A DNA stretch of 64,000 nucleotides from Erythrobacter sp047872805 (GTDB taxonomy: Bacteria; Pseudomonadota; Alphaproteobacteria; Sphingomonadales; Sphingomonadaceae), in NCBI RefSeq assembly GCF_047872805.1, contig NZ_JBLQUK010000001.1, positions 186,001 through 250,000 of the forward strand, given 5' to 3'. Every line of letters begins with the position of its first letter. Within the stretch, counting starts at the first letter, position 1. Position numbers and translations under genes: made by a program. The notes under the pieces were generated by a model. That model searched no databases, was not told the DNA's origin, and was given only the letters and a program-made list of their open reading frames with translations. Below are positions 25,026 to 33,280 of this stretch, piece by piece.

Positions 25026-25084
25026 GGGCCAACAGACTCCAACAACCCATTTATAATTATTCTTTATTTGTTTAGAGGAAAGCC

Positions 25085-26101
25085 ATGCCTGGTCCATTGC
25101 TCGACACCCTGAAGGGTTCCGCTCAAGATATTCCTCCCGTTTGGCTGATGCGTCAAGCGGGCCGCTATCTTCCCGAATATCGCGAATTGCGCGCCGAGAA
25201 GGGCGGTTTCCTTGAGCTGGTCTATGACAGCGCGGCGGCGGCTGAGATTACCGTCCAACCGATCCGCCGGTTTGGTTTTGACGGGGCAATCCTGTTTTCC
25301 GATATTTTGATCGTTCCGCATGCGATGGGGCAGGGGTTGGAATTTCTCGCAGGCGAAGGGCCAAAGTTGAGCCCGACGTTGATCGAAGCGCAGCTTTCCG
25401 ATTTCACCGCGTCCTTTGAACGGTTTGATCCGATCTACGAAACCTTGCGGCAAACCCGCAAGATGATCAGCGATTCTGTGACATTGCTGGGCTTTGCAGG
25501 CTCTCCTTGGACGGTGGCGACTTACATGATCGCAGGCGAGGGCTCCAAGGATCAGGGCCCCGCGCGATTGCTCGCTTACCGTGATCCGCAGCGGATGCAG
25601 GCGATCTGCGATGCTATTTCCGAAGTATCCATCACCTATTTGCGCGGACAGATCGATGCCGGTGCAGAAGCGGTGCAATTGTTTGACAGCTGGGCTGGCA
25701 GCCTTGCTCCCGATGAATTTGAACGCTGGGTTATCGCGCCCAATGCGAAAATTGCAGCGGCGCTTAAACAATCGCACCCGGATACGCCGGTGATCGGTTT
25801 TCCCAAGGGTGCGGGTGCCAAGCTTGCCGCCTATTCCCGCGAAACTGGCGTCGACGCAATTGGCCTGGACGAAACGCTTGATCCGGCATGGGCACATGCG
25901 GTTCTGCCTGAAGGCATGCCAGTGCAGGGCAACCTTGATCCGCTCTTGCTAGAGGCGGGCGGGCCTGCATTGCCGAAGCGTATCAGGGCCGTGATCGAGG
26001 CGTTCGAGGACCGGCCGCATGTTTTCAATCTGGGCCATGGGATAGGTCAGTTTACGCCGATCGATCATGTCGAGGCTTTGCTCCGCGCTGTCAGAGGGTG
26101 A
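25085..26101 (+). CDS. hemE: uroporphyrinogen III decarboxylase
   Basis: A 338-residue enzyme decarboxylating the four acetates of uroporphyrinogen III to coproporphyrinogen III in heme synthesis. The diagnostic VWLMRQAGRYLPEYRELR and FGFDGAILFSDIL (catalytic Asp) motifs are present, as are GFAGSPWTVATYMI and the C-terminal FNLGHGI. GAGGAA lies 6 bp before the ATG. It is the right-hand neighbour of the putative origin and is followed by hemJ. Confidence 0.97.
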   Translation: MPGPLLDTLKGSAQDIPPVWLMRQAGRYLPEYRELRAEKGGFLELVYDSAAAAEITVQPIRRFGFDGAILFSDILIVPHAMGQGLEFLAGEGPKLSPTLIEAQLSDFTASFERFDPIYETLRQTRKMISDSVTLLGFAGSPWTVATYMIAGEGSKDQGPARLLAYRDPQRMQAICDAISEVSITYLRGQIDAGAEAVQLFDSWAGSLAPDEFERWVIAPNAKIAAALKQSHPDTPVIGFPKGAGAKLAAYSRETGVDAIGLDETLDPAWAHAVLPEGMPVQGNLDPLLLEAGGPALPKRIRAVIEAFEDRPHVFNLGHGIGQFTPIDHVEALLRAVRG

Positions 26102-26133
26102 AATTGCGCGGTTAATGGCAACGGGGAATATTG

Positions 26134-26580
26134 ATGCAAGAAACTCTTCTGACAATTTATCCCTGGCTAAAGGTTGGCCATGTGGTCTTCATGGTGTTCT
26201 GGCTGGCGGGGCTCTTCATGTTGCCGCGGCAGTGCATTTACATGCTGGATCACGCAGCGGGTTCTGAAGGCGAAGCCAAATGGGCCGAGCGGATGGGCAA
26301 GCTGCGCAAGATTATCCTGACGCCCAGTCTGATAATTGTCTGGGTGTTGGGACTGACACTTGCCTATGCGCTGGACGCATTTCGCGGTGCAGGCTGGTTG
26401 CATGCTAAACTGATGCTGGTGATCGTGCTAAGCGGCTATCATGGCTGGTTGGTGGCGCAGACGAAAAAGATGGCGAGAGGCGAGCGACCGCTCACCGAAA
26501 AGGCGCTGCGTCTGATCGGTGAAGTGCCCGGTCTGCTGCTCGTGGTGATCGCGGTGCTGGTCTATGTCAGGCCATTCTAA
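26134..26580 (+). CDS. hemJ: protoporphyrinogen oxidase HemJ
   Basis: A 148-residue integral membrane protein with about four helices, matching HemJ: LKVGHVVFMVFWLAGLFMLPR with the conserved His, an FRGAGWLHAKLMLVI helix and a YHGWL motif. HemJ is the oxygen-independent form that oxidises protoporphyrinogen IX, found where HemG and HemY are missing. The ATG at 26134 follows a GGGG and an in-frame TTG. Placement after hemE puts two heme steps side by side; hemB is at 54810. Confidence 0.9.
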   Translation: MQETLLTIYPWLKVGHVVFMVFWLAGLFMLPRQCIYMLDHAAGSEGEAKWAERMGKLRKIILTPSLIIVWVLGLTLAYALDAFRGAGWLHAKLMLVIVLSGYHGWLVAQTKKMARGERPLTEKALRLIGEVPGLLLVVIAVLVYVRPF

Positions 26581-26614
26581 GGCAAATTCGCGGTCCTATT
26601 TTTGCAATCGCTGA

Positions 26615-26643
26615 TTGACCTTGCTGCGCGCAAAGCATAATTT
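26615..26643 (+). promoter_or_regulatory. rho promoter candidate
   Basis: TTGACC (26615-26620) and TAATTT (26638-26643) with 17 bp spacing, near-consensus for a sigma-70 promoter. The start would give a leader of roughly 190 nt before the rho ATG. Confidence 0.5.
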
Positions 26644-26776
26644 GCAACTCTGATCGGCATTGGCCCTGCGGTATTTGCGGAGCCGGGTCTGCTTTCTCCA
26701 AGCCCAGTACCTTGCCGTCTCGATAAGTATTTTTATTTGGCGGAACGATAATTGTTCGGCCTGCCTGCGTCTAACG

Positions 26777-26797
26777 GGCTCCCTTTTTCGGGGAGCC
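26777..26797 (+). promoter_or_regulatory. hairpin in the rho leader
   Basis: Perfect 7-bp arms GGCTCCC and GGGAGCC enclose TTTTTCG; no T-run follows, so it is not a simple terminator. It lies 39 bp before the rho ATG, which itself lacks a Shine-Dalgarno sequence. A role in autoregulated expression of rho is plausible, since E. coli rho is controlled by attenuation in its leader. Confidence 0.45.
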
Positions 26798-26836
26798 ACC
26801 CTCATCACCCATCTCTCGTTCTGGATTATTTTACCC

Positions 26837-28102
26837 ATGCATCTCAAAGACTTGAAAGCACGGACCCCGGCTGAATTGGTCGCTATGGCGGAAGAGCTCG
26901 GCGTTGAGGGAGCCTCGACCATGCGGCGTCAGGATCTTTTGTTCAGCATCCTGCGCGAACTTGCCGAGGATGAGGAATACGAAGAGAAGATTATGGGGAT
27001 CGGCACCATTGAGGTGCTGCAGGATGGCTTTGGCTTTTTGCGTTCCCCGGAAGCGAATTATCTGGCTGGGCCAGATGATATTTACGTCTCTCCCAACCAG
27101 ATCCGCAAATGGGGGCTGCGCACCGGCGACACCGTAGAGGGAGAAATTCGTGCACCGAGGGGTGAGGAACGCTATTTTGCTCTGACGACGCTGAGCACGG
27201 TGAATTTCGAAGACCCTGATGCGGTGCGGATGCGCACCAATTTTGACAATCTGACACCGCTTTACCCCGATGAGAAGCTGTCGTTGGATACGCTTGACCC
27301 CACAGTGAAGGACAAGTCCGCGCGGGTGATCGACATCATCTCGCCGCAGGGCAAAGGTCAGCGTGCCCTGATCGTGGCGCCGCCGCGCACGGGTAAGACG
27401 GTGCTGCTGCAGAACATTGCCAAGGCAATCACCGACAACCACCCTGAGGTGTTCTTGCTGGTGCTGCTGGTCGATGAGCGGCCTGAAGAAGTCACCGATA
27501 TGCAGCGCAGTGTGAAGGGTGAAGTGATATCTTCAACCTTTGATGAACCCGCTAACCGCCACGTCCAAGTTGCGGAAATGGTTATCGAAAAGGCCAAGCG
27601 ACTGGTTGAACACAAGCATGACGTTGTCATCCTGCTTGATTCCATCACGCGCCTCGGCCGGGCATACAACACTGTCGTGCCAAGTTCGGGCAAGGTGCTT
27701 ACCGGCGGTGTCGATGCGAATGCGCTCCAGCGGCCGAAGCGCTTTTTCGGTGCTGCTCGCAACATCGAGGAGGGCGGATCGCTGTCGATCATCGCCACTG
27801 CGTTGATCGACACTGGCAGCCGCATGGACGAGGTGATCTTTGAGGAGTTCAAAGGCACCGGTAACTCGGAGATCGTGCTCGACCGCAAGGTTTCGGACAA
27901 GCGCATCTTCCCGGCTCTCGATGTCGGCAAGTCTGGCACCCGCAAGGAGGAATTGTTGGTCGAGAAGGACAAGCTTTCCAAAATGTGGGTCCTGCGCCGC
28001 ATCCTGATGCAGATGGGCACCATAGATGCGATGGAATTCCTGCTGGATAAAATGAAGGATTCCAAGACCAACGAAGATTTCTTTGACACGATGAATCAGT
28101 AG
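26837..28102 (+). CDS. rho: transcription termination factor Rho
   Basis: A 421-residue hexameric RNA helicase. The N-terminal domain (MHLKDLKARTPAELVAMAEELG) and the RNA-binding cold-shock fold (GFGFLRSPEANYL, YVSPNQIRKWGLRTGD) are followed by the ATPase with Walker A APPRTGKTVLL, VDERPEEV, the Q-loop VKGEV, and LDSITRLGRAYN. The C-terminal GTGNSEIVLDRK and RIFPA motifs complete the family pattern. The start is the ATG at 26837 although no ribosome-binding site precedes it; the open frame 59 codons upstream is unlikely to be translated. Rho is the first enzyme after hemJ on the right arm. Confidence 0.97.
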   Translation: MHLKDLKARTPAELVAMAEELGVEGASTMRRQDLLFSILRELAEDEEYEEKIMGIGTIEVLQDGFGFLRSPEANYLAGPDDIYVSPNQIRKWGLRTGDTVEGEIRAPRGEERYFALTTLSTVNFEDPDAVRMRTNFDNLTPLYPDEKLSLDTLDPTVKDKSARVIDIISPQGKGQRALIVAPPRTGKTVLLQNIAKAITDNHPEVFLLVLLVDERPEEVTDMQRSVKGEVISSTFDEPANRHVQVAEMVIEKAKRLVEHKHDVVILLDSITRLGRAYNTVVPSSGKVLTGGVDANALQRPKRFFGAARNIEEGGSLSIIATALIDTGSRMDEVIFEEFKGTGNSEIVLDRKVSDKRIFPALDVGKSGTRKEELLVEKDKLSKMWVLRRILMQMGTIDAMEFLLDKMKDSKTNEDFFDTMNQ

Positions 28103-28132
28103 AGAACCGGCTCATCAAGGGGAGGGGCGCGA

Positions 28133-28525
28133 ATGCTCAGCCAGTATCTTTACATCAGCACCGCACCAAATTTGTCGCGTGACGAAATGGATGCGATTCT
28201 GGCGACCAGCGCCCGCAATAATCCTGCGCGCGGCTTCACCGGTTTGTTGCTCTATAACGGTCGCAATTTCCTTCAGCTGCTTGAAGGTGAAGCCGAGGCG
28301 CTCGACGCATTGATGTCCCGTATCAGCAACGACCCGCGGCACAACGGCGTCTCCGTGCTCCACAATTCCAGGATTGAAGATCGCACCTGCCCGCAATGGG
28401 CGATGAAGCGCGTGATAATCTCCGAAAGTATCGCCAATCGTAAGCAGTTGCTGGAACAGGATCTCCCCGAAGGTCTTGATAAGGATGTGCGAAAAATGAT
28501 TCTCAATTTCGCAGTTCTGAATTGA
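28133..28525 (+). CDS. BLUF-domain blue-light photoreceptor
   Basis: A 130-residue protein that is essentially one BLUF domain, which binds FAD and senses blue light. The residues shown to matter in AppA and Slr1694 can be matched: Tyr7 (LYIST), Asn30 (RNNPARGFTG), Gln48 (FLQLLEG) and the Trp-Met pair in CPQWAMK. The helix-rich C-terminal 30 residues may carry the output, or it may bind a partner protein; no output domain is attached. It starts 30 bp after rho with GGGGAGGGG before the ATG, so it may be read through from rho, and is convergent with the next gene with only 6 bp between. Confidence 0.92.
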   Translation: MLSQYLYISTAPNLSRDEMDAILATSARNNPARGFTGLLLYNGRNFLQLLEGEAEALDALMSRISNDPRHNGVSVLHNSRIEDRTCPQWAMKRVIISESIANRKQLLEQDLPEGLDKDVRKMILNFAVLN

Positions 28526-28531
28526 TTTCGA

Positions 28532-28939
28532 TCAGCCGGGCACCGCTTTTTGACGTTCGAGCTGTGCGGCCATCATCTCCCAAACCTTGTTGATCGCCTT
28601 TAGGGGCCGCACCATCACCTTGAATTCCGTGATCAATCCGTCTTGATCGAAGGTGATCATGTCGATCCCGTTGATCTGGACACTGTCGATTTCGGTTTCG
28701 AATTCAAGCACAACCCGGTGATCGCCGACGACTTCACCGACATAGCGAAATGATTTGTTGCCGAGTGTCTGGCCTGCTGCGGAGAGGTAGGCGACCACTA
28801 TGGGCTTACCCACTTGCGGAGTATGGACCACCGGGGAGTGAAACACCGCGTCTTCGTGAATGATTGCAGCAAGGTCGTCTGGCTTGCTGCCATGTGCGGC
28901 AACTTCGTGCCAGCGATCTAGCGCGGTGTGGCTGTCCAT
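28532..28939 (-). CDS. SnoaL-like nuclear-transport-factor-2-fold protein
   Basis: A 135-residue cone-shaped alpha/beta barrel protein: DDLAAIIHEDAVFHSPVVHTPQVGK, a YVGEVVGDHRVVLEFETEI strand and INGIDMITFDQDGLITEFKVMVRP match the SnoaL/NTF2-like superfamily, which includes isomerases, hydrolases and non-catalytic binding proteins. The ATG at 28939 follows the upstream dienelactone hydrolase stop by 4 bp, so the pair is one operon. A longer start is possible but would overlap that gene in another frame. Confidence 0.8.
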   Translation of the reverse strand: MDSHTALDRWHEVAAHGSKPDDLAAIIHEDAVFHSPVVHTPQVGKPIVVAYLSAAGQTLGNKSFRYVGEVVGDHRVVLEFETEIDSVQINGIDMITFDQDGLITEFKVMVRPLKAINKVWEMMAAQLERQKAVPG

Positions 28940-28943
28940 TGTT

Positions 28944-29642
28944 TTAGCCCAGATGCCTAGCGAAGAACGCTGAAGTTCTGCCATCGGCAAGACTGGCCGC
29001 AGCTTCGTCTCGGCGATTACCAATTTCGGTTGCGAAACCGTGATTTAGGCCCTCGTAATCGTAAAGGGTTACTTTGGGGTGATCGTCCAGTCCGGCGTGC
29101 ATGGCAGCCTGTGTTTCCGGCCCGACAAAACCGTCCTTTGTGGGAATGTGGAGTAACACCGGGTTGGCGATCGCTTGCTTTTCTTCGAGCAAGCCGTCGA
29201 TCCCGACTCCATAATAGCCAACGCTTGCATCGATATCGGTGCGCGCTGCGGTCATGAATGCAAGCCGGCCACCAAGGCAGTATCCAACGCATCCCACCTT
29301 GCTTGTGCCTTCGGCGGCTCGCACGTGGTTGATAGTTGCTTGAATGTCTCGGATCCCCGCGTCCTGGTTGAACTTCCCCATCCAATCAAGTGCTTGATGA
29401 AACTCAGGCTCAACATCCGGGTCGAGCTCGATTCCGGGCTTTAAGCGCCAGAACAGGTCCGGTGCGATGGCAATATACCCCTCAGCGGCGAACTTGTCGC
29501 ATTTTTGGCGGATGCCGTCGTTCACGCCGAAGATTTCCTGAATGACAACAATTGCCCCTTTAAGCGGGCCTTTGCTACGCGCGACATAAGCGCCGAATTG
29601 GGCATCACCTTCAAGAGTTGGGATTGCAGTGTTTAGGGACAT
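28944..29642 (-). CDS. dienelactone hydrolase-family protein
   Basis: A 232-residue alpha/beta hydrolase. The nucleophile is Cys in GYCLGG rather than Ser, the mark of the dienelactone hydrolase family; Asp (HIPTKDGFV) and His (LNHGF) complete the triad. The protein has no signal peptide. Chlorocatechol pathway genes are absent, so this is more likely a general carboxymethylenebutenolidase-like esterase. It heads a two-gene operon with the SnoaL-like gene. Confidence 0.88.
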   Translation of the reverse strand: MSLNTAIPTLEGDAQFGAYVARSKGPLKGAIVVIQEIFGVNDGIRQKCDKFAAEGYIAIAPDLFWRLKPGIELDPDVEPEFHQALDWMGKFNQDAGIRDIQATINHVRAAEGTSKVGCVGYCLGGRLAFMTAARTDIDASVGYYGVGIDGLLEEKQAIANPVLLHIPTKDGFVGPETQAAMHAGLDDHPKVTLYDYEGLNHGFATEIGNRRDEAAASLADGRTSAFFARHLG

Positions 29643-29740
29643 CAGGGCACCTCGCTTGCATTGTGTGGTCGCGCGCAGTCCTAACTATTGCCTTGCCCGC
29701 TTGCCAAGCCCAAATGGATAGAGAGACAGGAGCGTACGCC

Positions 29741-30031
29741 ATGAAGATCAATATTGAAATTGAGTGCACCCCCGAGGAGGCTCGGAGCTTTATGGGGCTT
29801 CCCGACGTGAGTCCGGCGAACAGCATCTATGTCGAAAATATAGCCAAAGCCATGAAGGGCGTCAGCAGCCCCGATCAATTGCAGGAATACGCTCAGGCGC
29901 TGGCGCCAATGGGGCAGGTCGGTATGAAATTGTTCCAAAGTTTTATGGAAAGCGGAATGCGGTCTGCCGCAGGTGCTGCTTCTCCAAAAGGCAGCTCGAA
30001 GCCTGCGCCGAACGATGGGACCAACGATTGA
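29741..30031 (+). CDS. small conserved protein, DUF6489-like
   Basis: A 96-residue soluble protein beginning KINIEIECTPEEARSFMGLPDVSPAN, followed by an amphipathic helix and a Gly/Ser/Pro tail. The pattern matches a small family I recall as DUF6489 in alphaproteobacteria; no function is known to me. AGGAG lies 8 bp before the ATG at 29741. It ends 32 bp before mnmE, so it probably shares that transcript. Confidence 0.65.
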   Translation: MKINIEIECTPEEARSFMGLPDVSPANSIYVENIAKAMKGVSSPDQLQEYAQALAPMGQVGMKLFQSFMESGMRSAAGAASPKGSSKPAPNDGTND

Positions 30032-30063
30032 GTAACGGCGGGGTTTGAGGGTAGCTGCTCGCC

Positions 30064-31350
30064 ATGCTTTCAGAATCGTCAACAATTTTTGCCGTGTCGA
30101 GCGGCGCTGCACCAGCGGCAATCGGTGTTATCCGGATCAGCGGACCGGCCGCAGGACGATCCTTGCAACAGCTCGCCGGAAGGGATTTTGTCCCGCGCCA
30201 CGCCACTGTTGCCAAATTGCGCGGCGCATCGGGTGAAACGCTCGATGAGGCATTGGTGCTGTGGTTCCCCGGCCCATCCTCGGCGACAGGCGAAGATTGC
30301 GCGGAGCTGCATTGCCACGGCGGCAGGGCAGTTCTTGGCGCGGTCTGTGCGGCTCTTGCAGCCTGCGATGGCCTACGCCCGGCTGAGGCAGGGGAGTTTA
30401 CCCGCAGGGCCTTTGCCAACGGGTGCATTGATTTGGCAGAGGCCGAAGGTCTTGCTGATCTGCTGGCAGCGGAGACGGAATTGCAGCGCGCAGCAGCGGT
30501 TGCCAATGCGACAGGTGTGCTTTCAGGTAAGGTCGAGCAATGGCGCACCGCACTTCTCGAATTGTCAGCGCAGTTAGAGGCTTTACTCGATTTTTCGGAC
30601 GAGGATGATGTGGGGCAGTTGCCCGAAAGTTTCACGTGGAACATTGAGTACCTGGCGCGAGAAATTGCGACGTTCCTTGACCGGCCACGAAGTGACAAGC
30701 TCAGGGAAGGCTTCAGAGTGGTTTTGGCAGGACCACCGAATTCTGGAAAATCTACTCTCTTCAACGTTTTAGTAGAAAGTGAGGCGGCCATCACCTCACC
30801 CATTCCGGGCACGACGCGTGATGTGATTGAACGTTCTGTGGGGATAATGGGGGTACCCTTCACTTTTGTCGACACGGCCGGTCTGCGTGATCAGGGTGCT
30901 GAATCCATTGAAGCGATCGGGATTGAACGCGCTTTGGGGGAATTTTCAAAGGCCGATGTGATTCTCTGGCTTGGTAACGAAGGGGTAGGTCCACCAAGTG
31001 GCTGGGAAATCTCTGCTCGGATCGACACGGAGGATTGCTTGCCGAAGGATGCTCCGCGTCACCGTGTTTCGGCCGTGACCGGGGAGGGACTCCAGGGTCT
31101 CCTTCACGACTTGGTTGGCGCGGCGCGTGTTGCAATGCCAAAGCCGGGCGACGCCGCCCTGAATGCGCGCCAATCGCTGCGCCTGAGTGAGGCGCGAGCG
31201 GGACTCGATGCGGCAATGGGGCAGACCGACCTGCTGCTGATTGGCGAGGAACTGCGCCGGGTGCGCTTGGCGTTCGATCGACTGATTGGCCGCGCAACCA
31301 CAGAAGACATGCTTGATTCGTTGTTCGGCAGATTTTGCATAGGCAAGTGA
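30064..31350 (+). CDS. mnmE: tRNA modification GTPase MnmE (TrmE)
   Basis: A 428-residue GTPase that, with MnmG, makes the 5-carboxymethylaminomethyl group on wobble U34. Domains in order: N-terminal tetrahydrofolate domain (IFAVSSGAAPAAIGVIRISGP), central helices, G domain with GPPNSGKST (G1), GTTRDV (G2) and DTAGLRD (G3), and the C-terminal CIGK with the active Cys. The G4 motif is not an obvious NKxD in the LWLGNEGVG area, so this element may be divergent. A parS-like site (30628-30643) lies inside the gene. mnmG follows 76 bp later. Confidence 0.94.
   Translation: MLSESSTIFAVSSGAAPAAIGVIRISGPAAGRSLQQLAGRDFVPRHATVAKLRGASGETLDEALVLWFPGPSSATGEDCAELHCHGGRAVLGAVCAALAACDGLRPAEAGEFTRRAFANGCIDLAEAEGLADLLAAETELQRAAAVANATGVLSGKVEQWRTALLELSAQLEALLDFSDEDDVGQLPESFTWNIEYLAREIATFLDRPRSDKLREGFRVVLAGPPNSGKSTLFNVLVESEAAITSPIPGTTRDVIERSVGIMGVPFTFVDTAGLRDQGAESIEAIGIERALGEFSKADVILWLGNEGVGPPSGWEISARIDTEDCLPKDAPRHRVSAVTGEGLQGLLHDLVGAARVAMPKPGDAALNARQSLRLSEARAGLDAAMGQTDLLLIGEELRRVRLAFDRLIGRATTEDMLDSLFGRFCIGK
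30628..30643 (+). promoter_or_regulatory. degenerate parS-like site in mnmE
   Basis: AGTTTCACGTGGAACA matches TGTTTCACGTGAAACA at 14 of 16 positions (1 and 12 differ). It lies within the mnmE reading frame, 729 bp before the first perfect parS. Confidence 0.45.
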
Positions 31351-31371
31351 TCGGGGTTATCTCGTGACTAT

Positions 31372-31387
31372 TGTTTCACGTGAAACA
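31372..31387 (+). promoter_or_regulatory. perfect parS site
   Basis: TGTTTCACGTGAAACA is identical to the conserved bacterial centromere sequence bound by chromosomal ParB. It lies in the mnmE-mnmG gap, 40 bp before the mnmG start. Confidence 0.95.
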
Positions 31388-31426
31388 GCTTTGACGCGCC
31401 GCTGCAGAGGCCCTATCTGGCGCACC

Positions 31427-33280
31427 ATGCGTTCTTTTGATGTCCTTGTTGTTGGCGGCGGCCATGCCGGTGTCGAAGCGGCCTGCGCCGCTGCTCGGAT
31501 GGGCGCGCGCACCGGTCTGGTCAGTTTCGACCTGAAAGCAATCGGTGCGATGAGCTGCAATCCGGCAATTGGCGGCTTGGGCAAGGGCCATCTGGTGCGC
31601 GAGGTTGATGCGCTGGACGGCGTGATTGCGCGCGCGGCTGACGCAGGCGCAATCCATTACCGCATGCTCAACCGGTCCAAAGGAAGCGCAGTGTGGGGAC
31701 CGCGCGTTCAGGCAGATCGGGTGCTGTTCAAGGCTGCCGTTCAGGAAATTGTGCGCGTGCAGGAAAACCTGTGCCTGATCGAAGGGGAGGCCGCCGCGCT
31801 AACCTTACGATCCGGCGCGGTGGCGGGCCTTGAATTGTCTGATGGCACCGCGATTTCGGCAGAGCGCGTGGTGCTATGCACCGGAACCTTCCTCGGCGGC
31901 GTGCTCTTTCGCGGTAAAGAGCGATTTGAAGGCGGACGGATTGGCGAAAATGCGGCCCACCGACTGGCGCAACAATTGCGTGCAGCCGAGTTGCCAATGG
32001 CTCGGCTCAAAACCGGAACGCCGCCGCGGCTGGATGGGCGGACGATTGATTGGTCACAATTGGAAGAACAGTTTTCCGATGACGAAAACTGGACCATGTC
32101 GCCGCTCACGCCGGCACGCCGAAACCCGCAGGTCTTTTGCGGCATTACGCGCACCACACAGGCAGCACACGATGTTATCCGCGCCAACTTGCATCGATCG
32201 CCGCTGTTTACAGGAGCAATTGATGCCGCCGGGCCCCGCTATTGCCCGTCGATTGAGGATAAGATCCACCGGTTTGGCGATCGGGACGGGCACCAGGTGT
32301 TTCTTGAGCCTGAGGGCCTGACGACGCATCTTGTTTACCCCAATGGGATCAGCACCTCACTGCCGGTCGATGTGCAGCTTGCCATGCTGCGTGCGATGCC
32401 GGGTTTGGGCCAAGTCGAAATGGCCGTGCCGGGCTATGCGGTGGAGTATGACCATATCGATCCGCGCGCATTGAAACCCGACCTGCAATTGCGGGCAATT
32501 CCTGGTCTCTATTGCGCGGGGCAGATTAACGGGACGACTGGCTATGAGGAAGCCGCTGCGCAGGGTCTTGTGGCAGGTTTGGAAGCCGCCTGCGCTGCGC
32601 TGGACAAACAGGGGCCGGCGCTCGACAGGGCCAATTCCTATATCGCGGTGATGATCGACGATCTTACTTTGCAAGGGGTAAGTGAGCCGTATCGGATGCT
32701 GACATCCCGGGCGGAATACCGCCTGCGTCTGCGTGCCAACAATGCCTCCACTCGGCTCACACCCTTGGGCCTGGAGGCTGGCTGCATTGGAACTCCGCGG
32801 AAGCTGTGGTTTGAAGCGCGTGAGAGCGCCAGAGCGTCGCTTATGGGTCTGTTTGCGCAGCAGGTACGGGGCAAGGACATTGCGGATCTTGGATTCAAAG
32901 TAAGGCGAGACAGCGGTGCGAAGAGTGTGGCCGAGTGGTTGCGGCATGAAGGCGTCACTCTGGCCGCACTAAGCTCATTGGTCAGAGAACAACCGGCGGC
33001 GGACCCGCAATTGATTGAGGAAATGGCCGAAGACGCTGCCTATGCCCCGTATCTGGCACGGCAAGAGGCGGAATTGCGCGATCTCCGGGCGAGCGAGGAA
33101 TTGCCGCTGACGCCCGATTTTCCCTATTCAGATGTCCCCGGCCTTTCCAATGAAATGGTCGAGCGGCTCTCGGCGGCAGCCCCAACCAGTCTCGCTGCGG
33201 CCGGCCGTATCCCCGGCATCACTCCCGCAGCGCTTTCGGCGCTGCTGGTTCATGCCCGCCGCTGGCAGCGTGCAGCGTGA
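31427..33280 (+). CDS. mnmG: tRNA modification enzyme MnmG (GidA)
   Basis: A 617-residue FAD-dependent partner of MnmE in U34 modification. The dinucleotide-binding sequence VVGGGHAGVEAACAAARMG is at residues 8-26; further hallmarks are MSCNPAIGGLGKGHL, RMLNRSKGSAVWGPR, LKTGTPPRLDG and the C-terminal helical domain. The frame opens at a GTG (31364) spanning the parS site, but the ATG at 31427 begins the family N-terminus. rsmG overlaps its end by GTGA. Confidence 0.97.
   Translation: MRSFDVLVVGGGHAGVEAACAAARMGARTGLVSFDLKAIGAMSCNPAIGGLGKGHLVREVDALDGVIARAADAGAIHYRMLNRSKGSAVWGPRVQADRVLFKAAVQEIVRVQENLCLIEGEAAALTLRSGAVAGLELSDGTAISAERVVLCTGTFLGGVLFRGKERFEGGRIGENAAHRLAQQLRAAELPMARLKTGTPPRLDGRTIDWSQLEEQFSDDENWTMSPLTPARRNPQVFCGITRTTQAAHDVIRANLHRSPLFTGAIDAAGPRYCPSIEDKIHRFGDRDGHQVFLEPEGLTTHLVYPNGISTSLPVDVQLAMLRAMPGLGQVEMAVPGYAVEYDHIDPRALKPDLQLRAIPGLYCAGQINGTTGYEEAAAQGLVAGLEAACAALDKQGPALDRANSYIAVMIDDLTLQGVSEPYRMLTSRAEYRLRLRANNASTRLTPLGLEAGCIGTPRKLWFEARESARASLMGLFAQQVRGKDIADLGFKVRRDSGAKSVAEWLRHEGVTLAALSSLVREQPAADPQLIEEMAEDAAYAPYLARQEAELRDLRASEELPLTPDFPYSDVPGLSNEMVERLSAAAPTSLAAAGRIPGITPAALSALLVHARRWQRAA

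Larger units (their letters stand above)
24747..25084. other. oriC: putative chromosomal replication origin (oriC)
   Basis: The only gene-free stretch over 300 bp, flanked by ppsR and hemE, the genes that border the origin in Caulobacter and Rickettsia. It holds two 9-mers differing from the DnaA box TTATCCACA by one base (24785-24793 and 25017-25025) and a weaker one (24918-24926, 7 of 9). The direct repeat TCGACAGG occurs at 24880 and 24900, 20 bp apart. An AT-rich run at 25048-25075 could be the unwinding element. GANTC occurs at 24752, 24943, 24953 and 25035. No TTAA-N7-TTAA CtrA site is visible. Both flanking operons read outward. No coding potential is evident inside; origin function is inferred. 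Confidence 0.75.

Noticed and set aside
26660..26836. Longer rho with a 59-codon N-terminal extension
   Set aside because: The extension is hydrophobic and Cys-rich, unlike any Rho N-terminus, and covers the promoter and hairpin.
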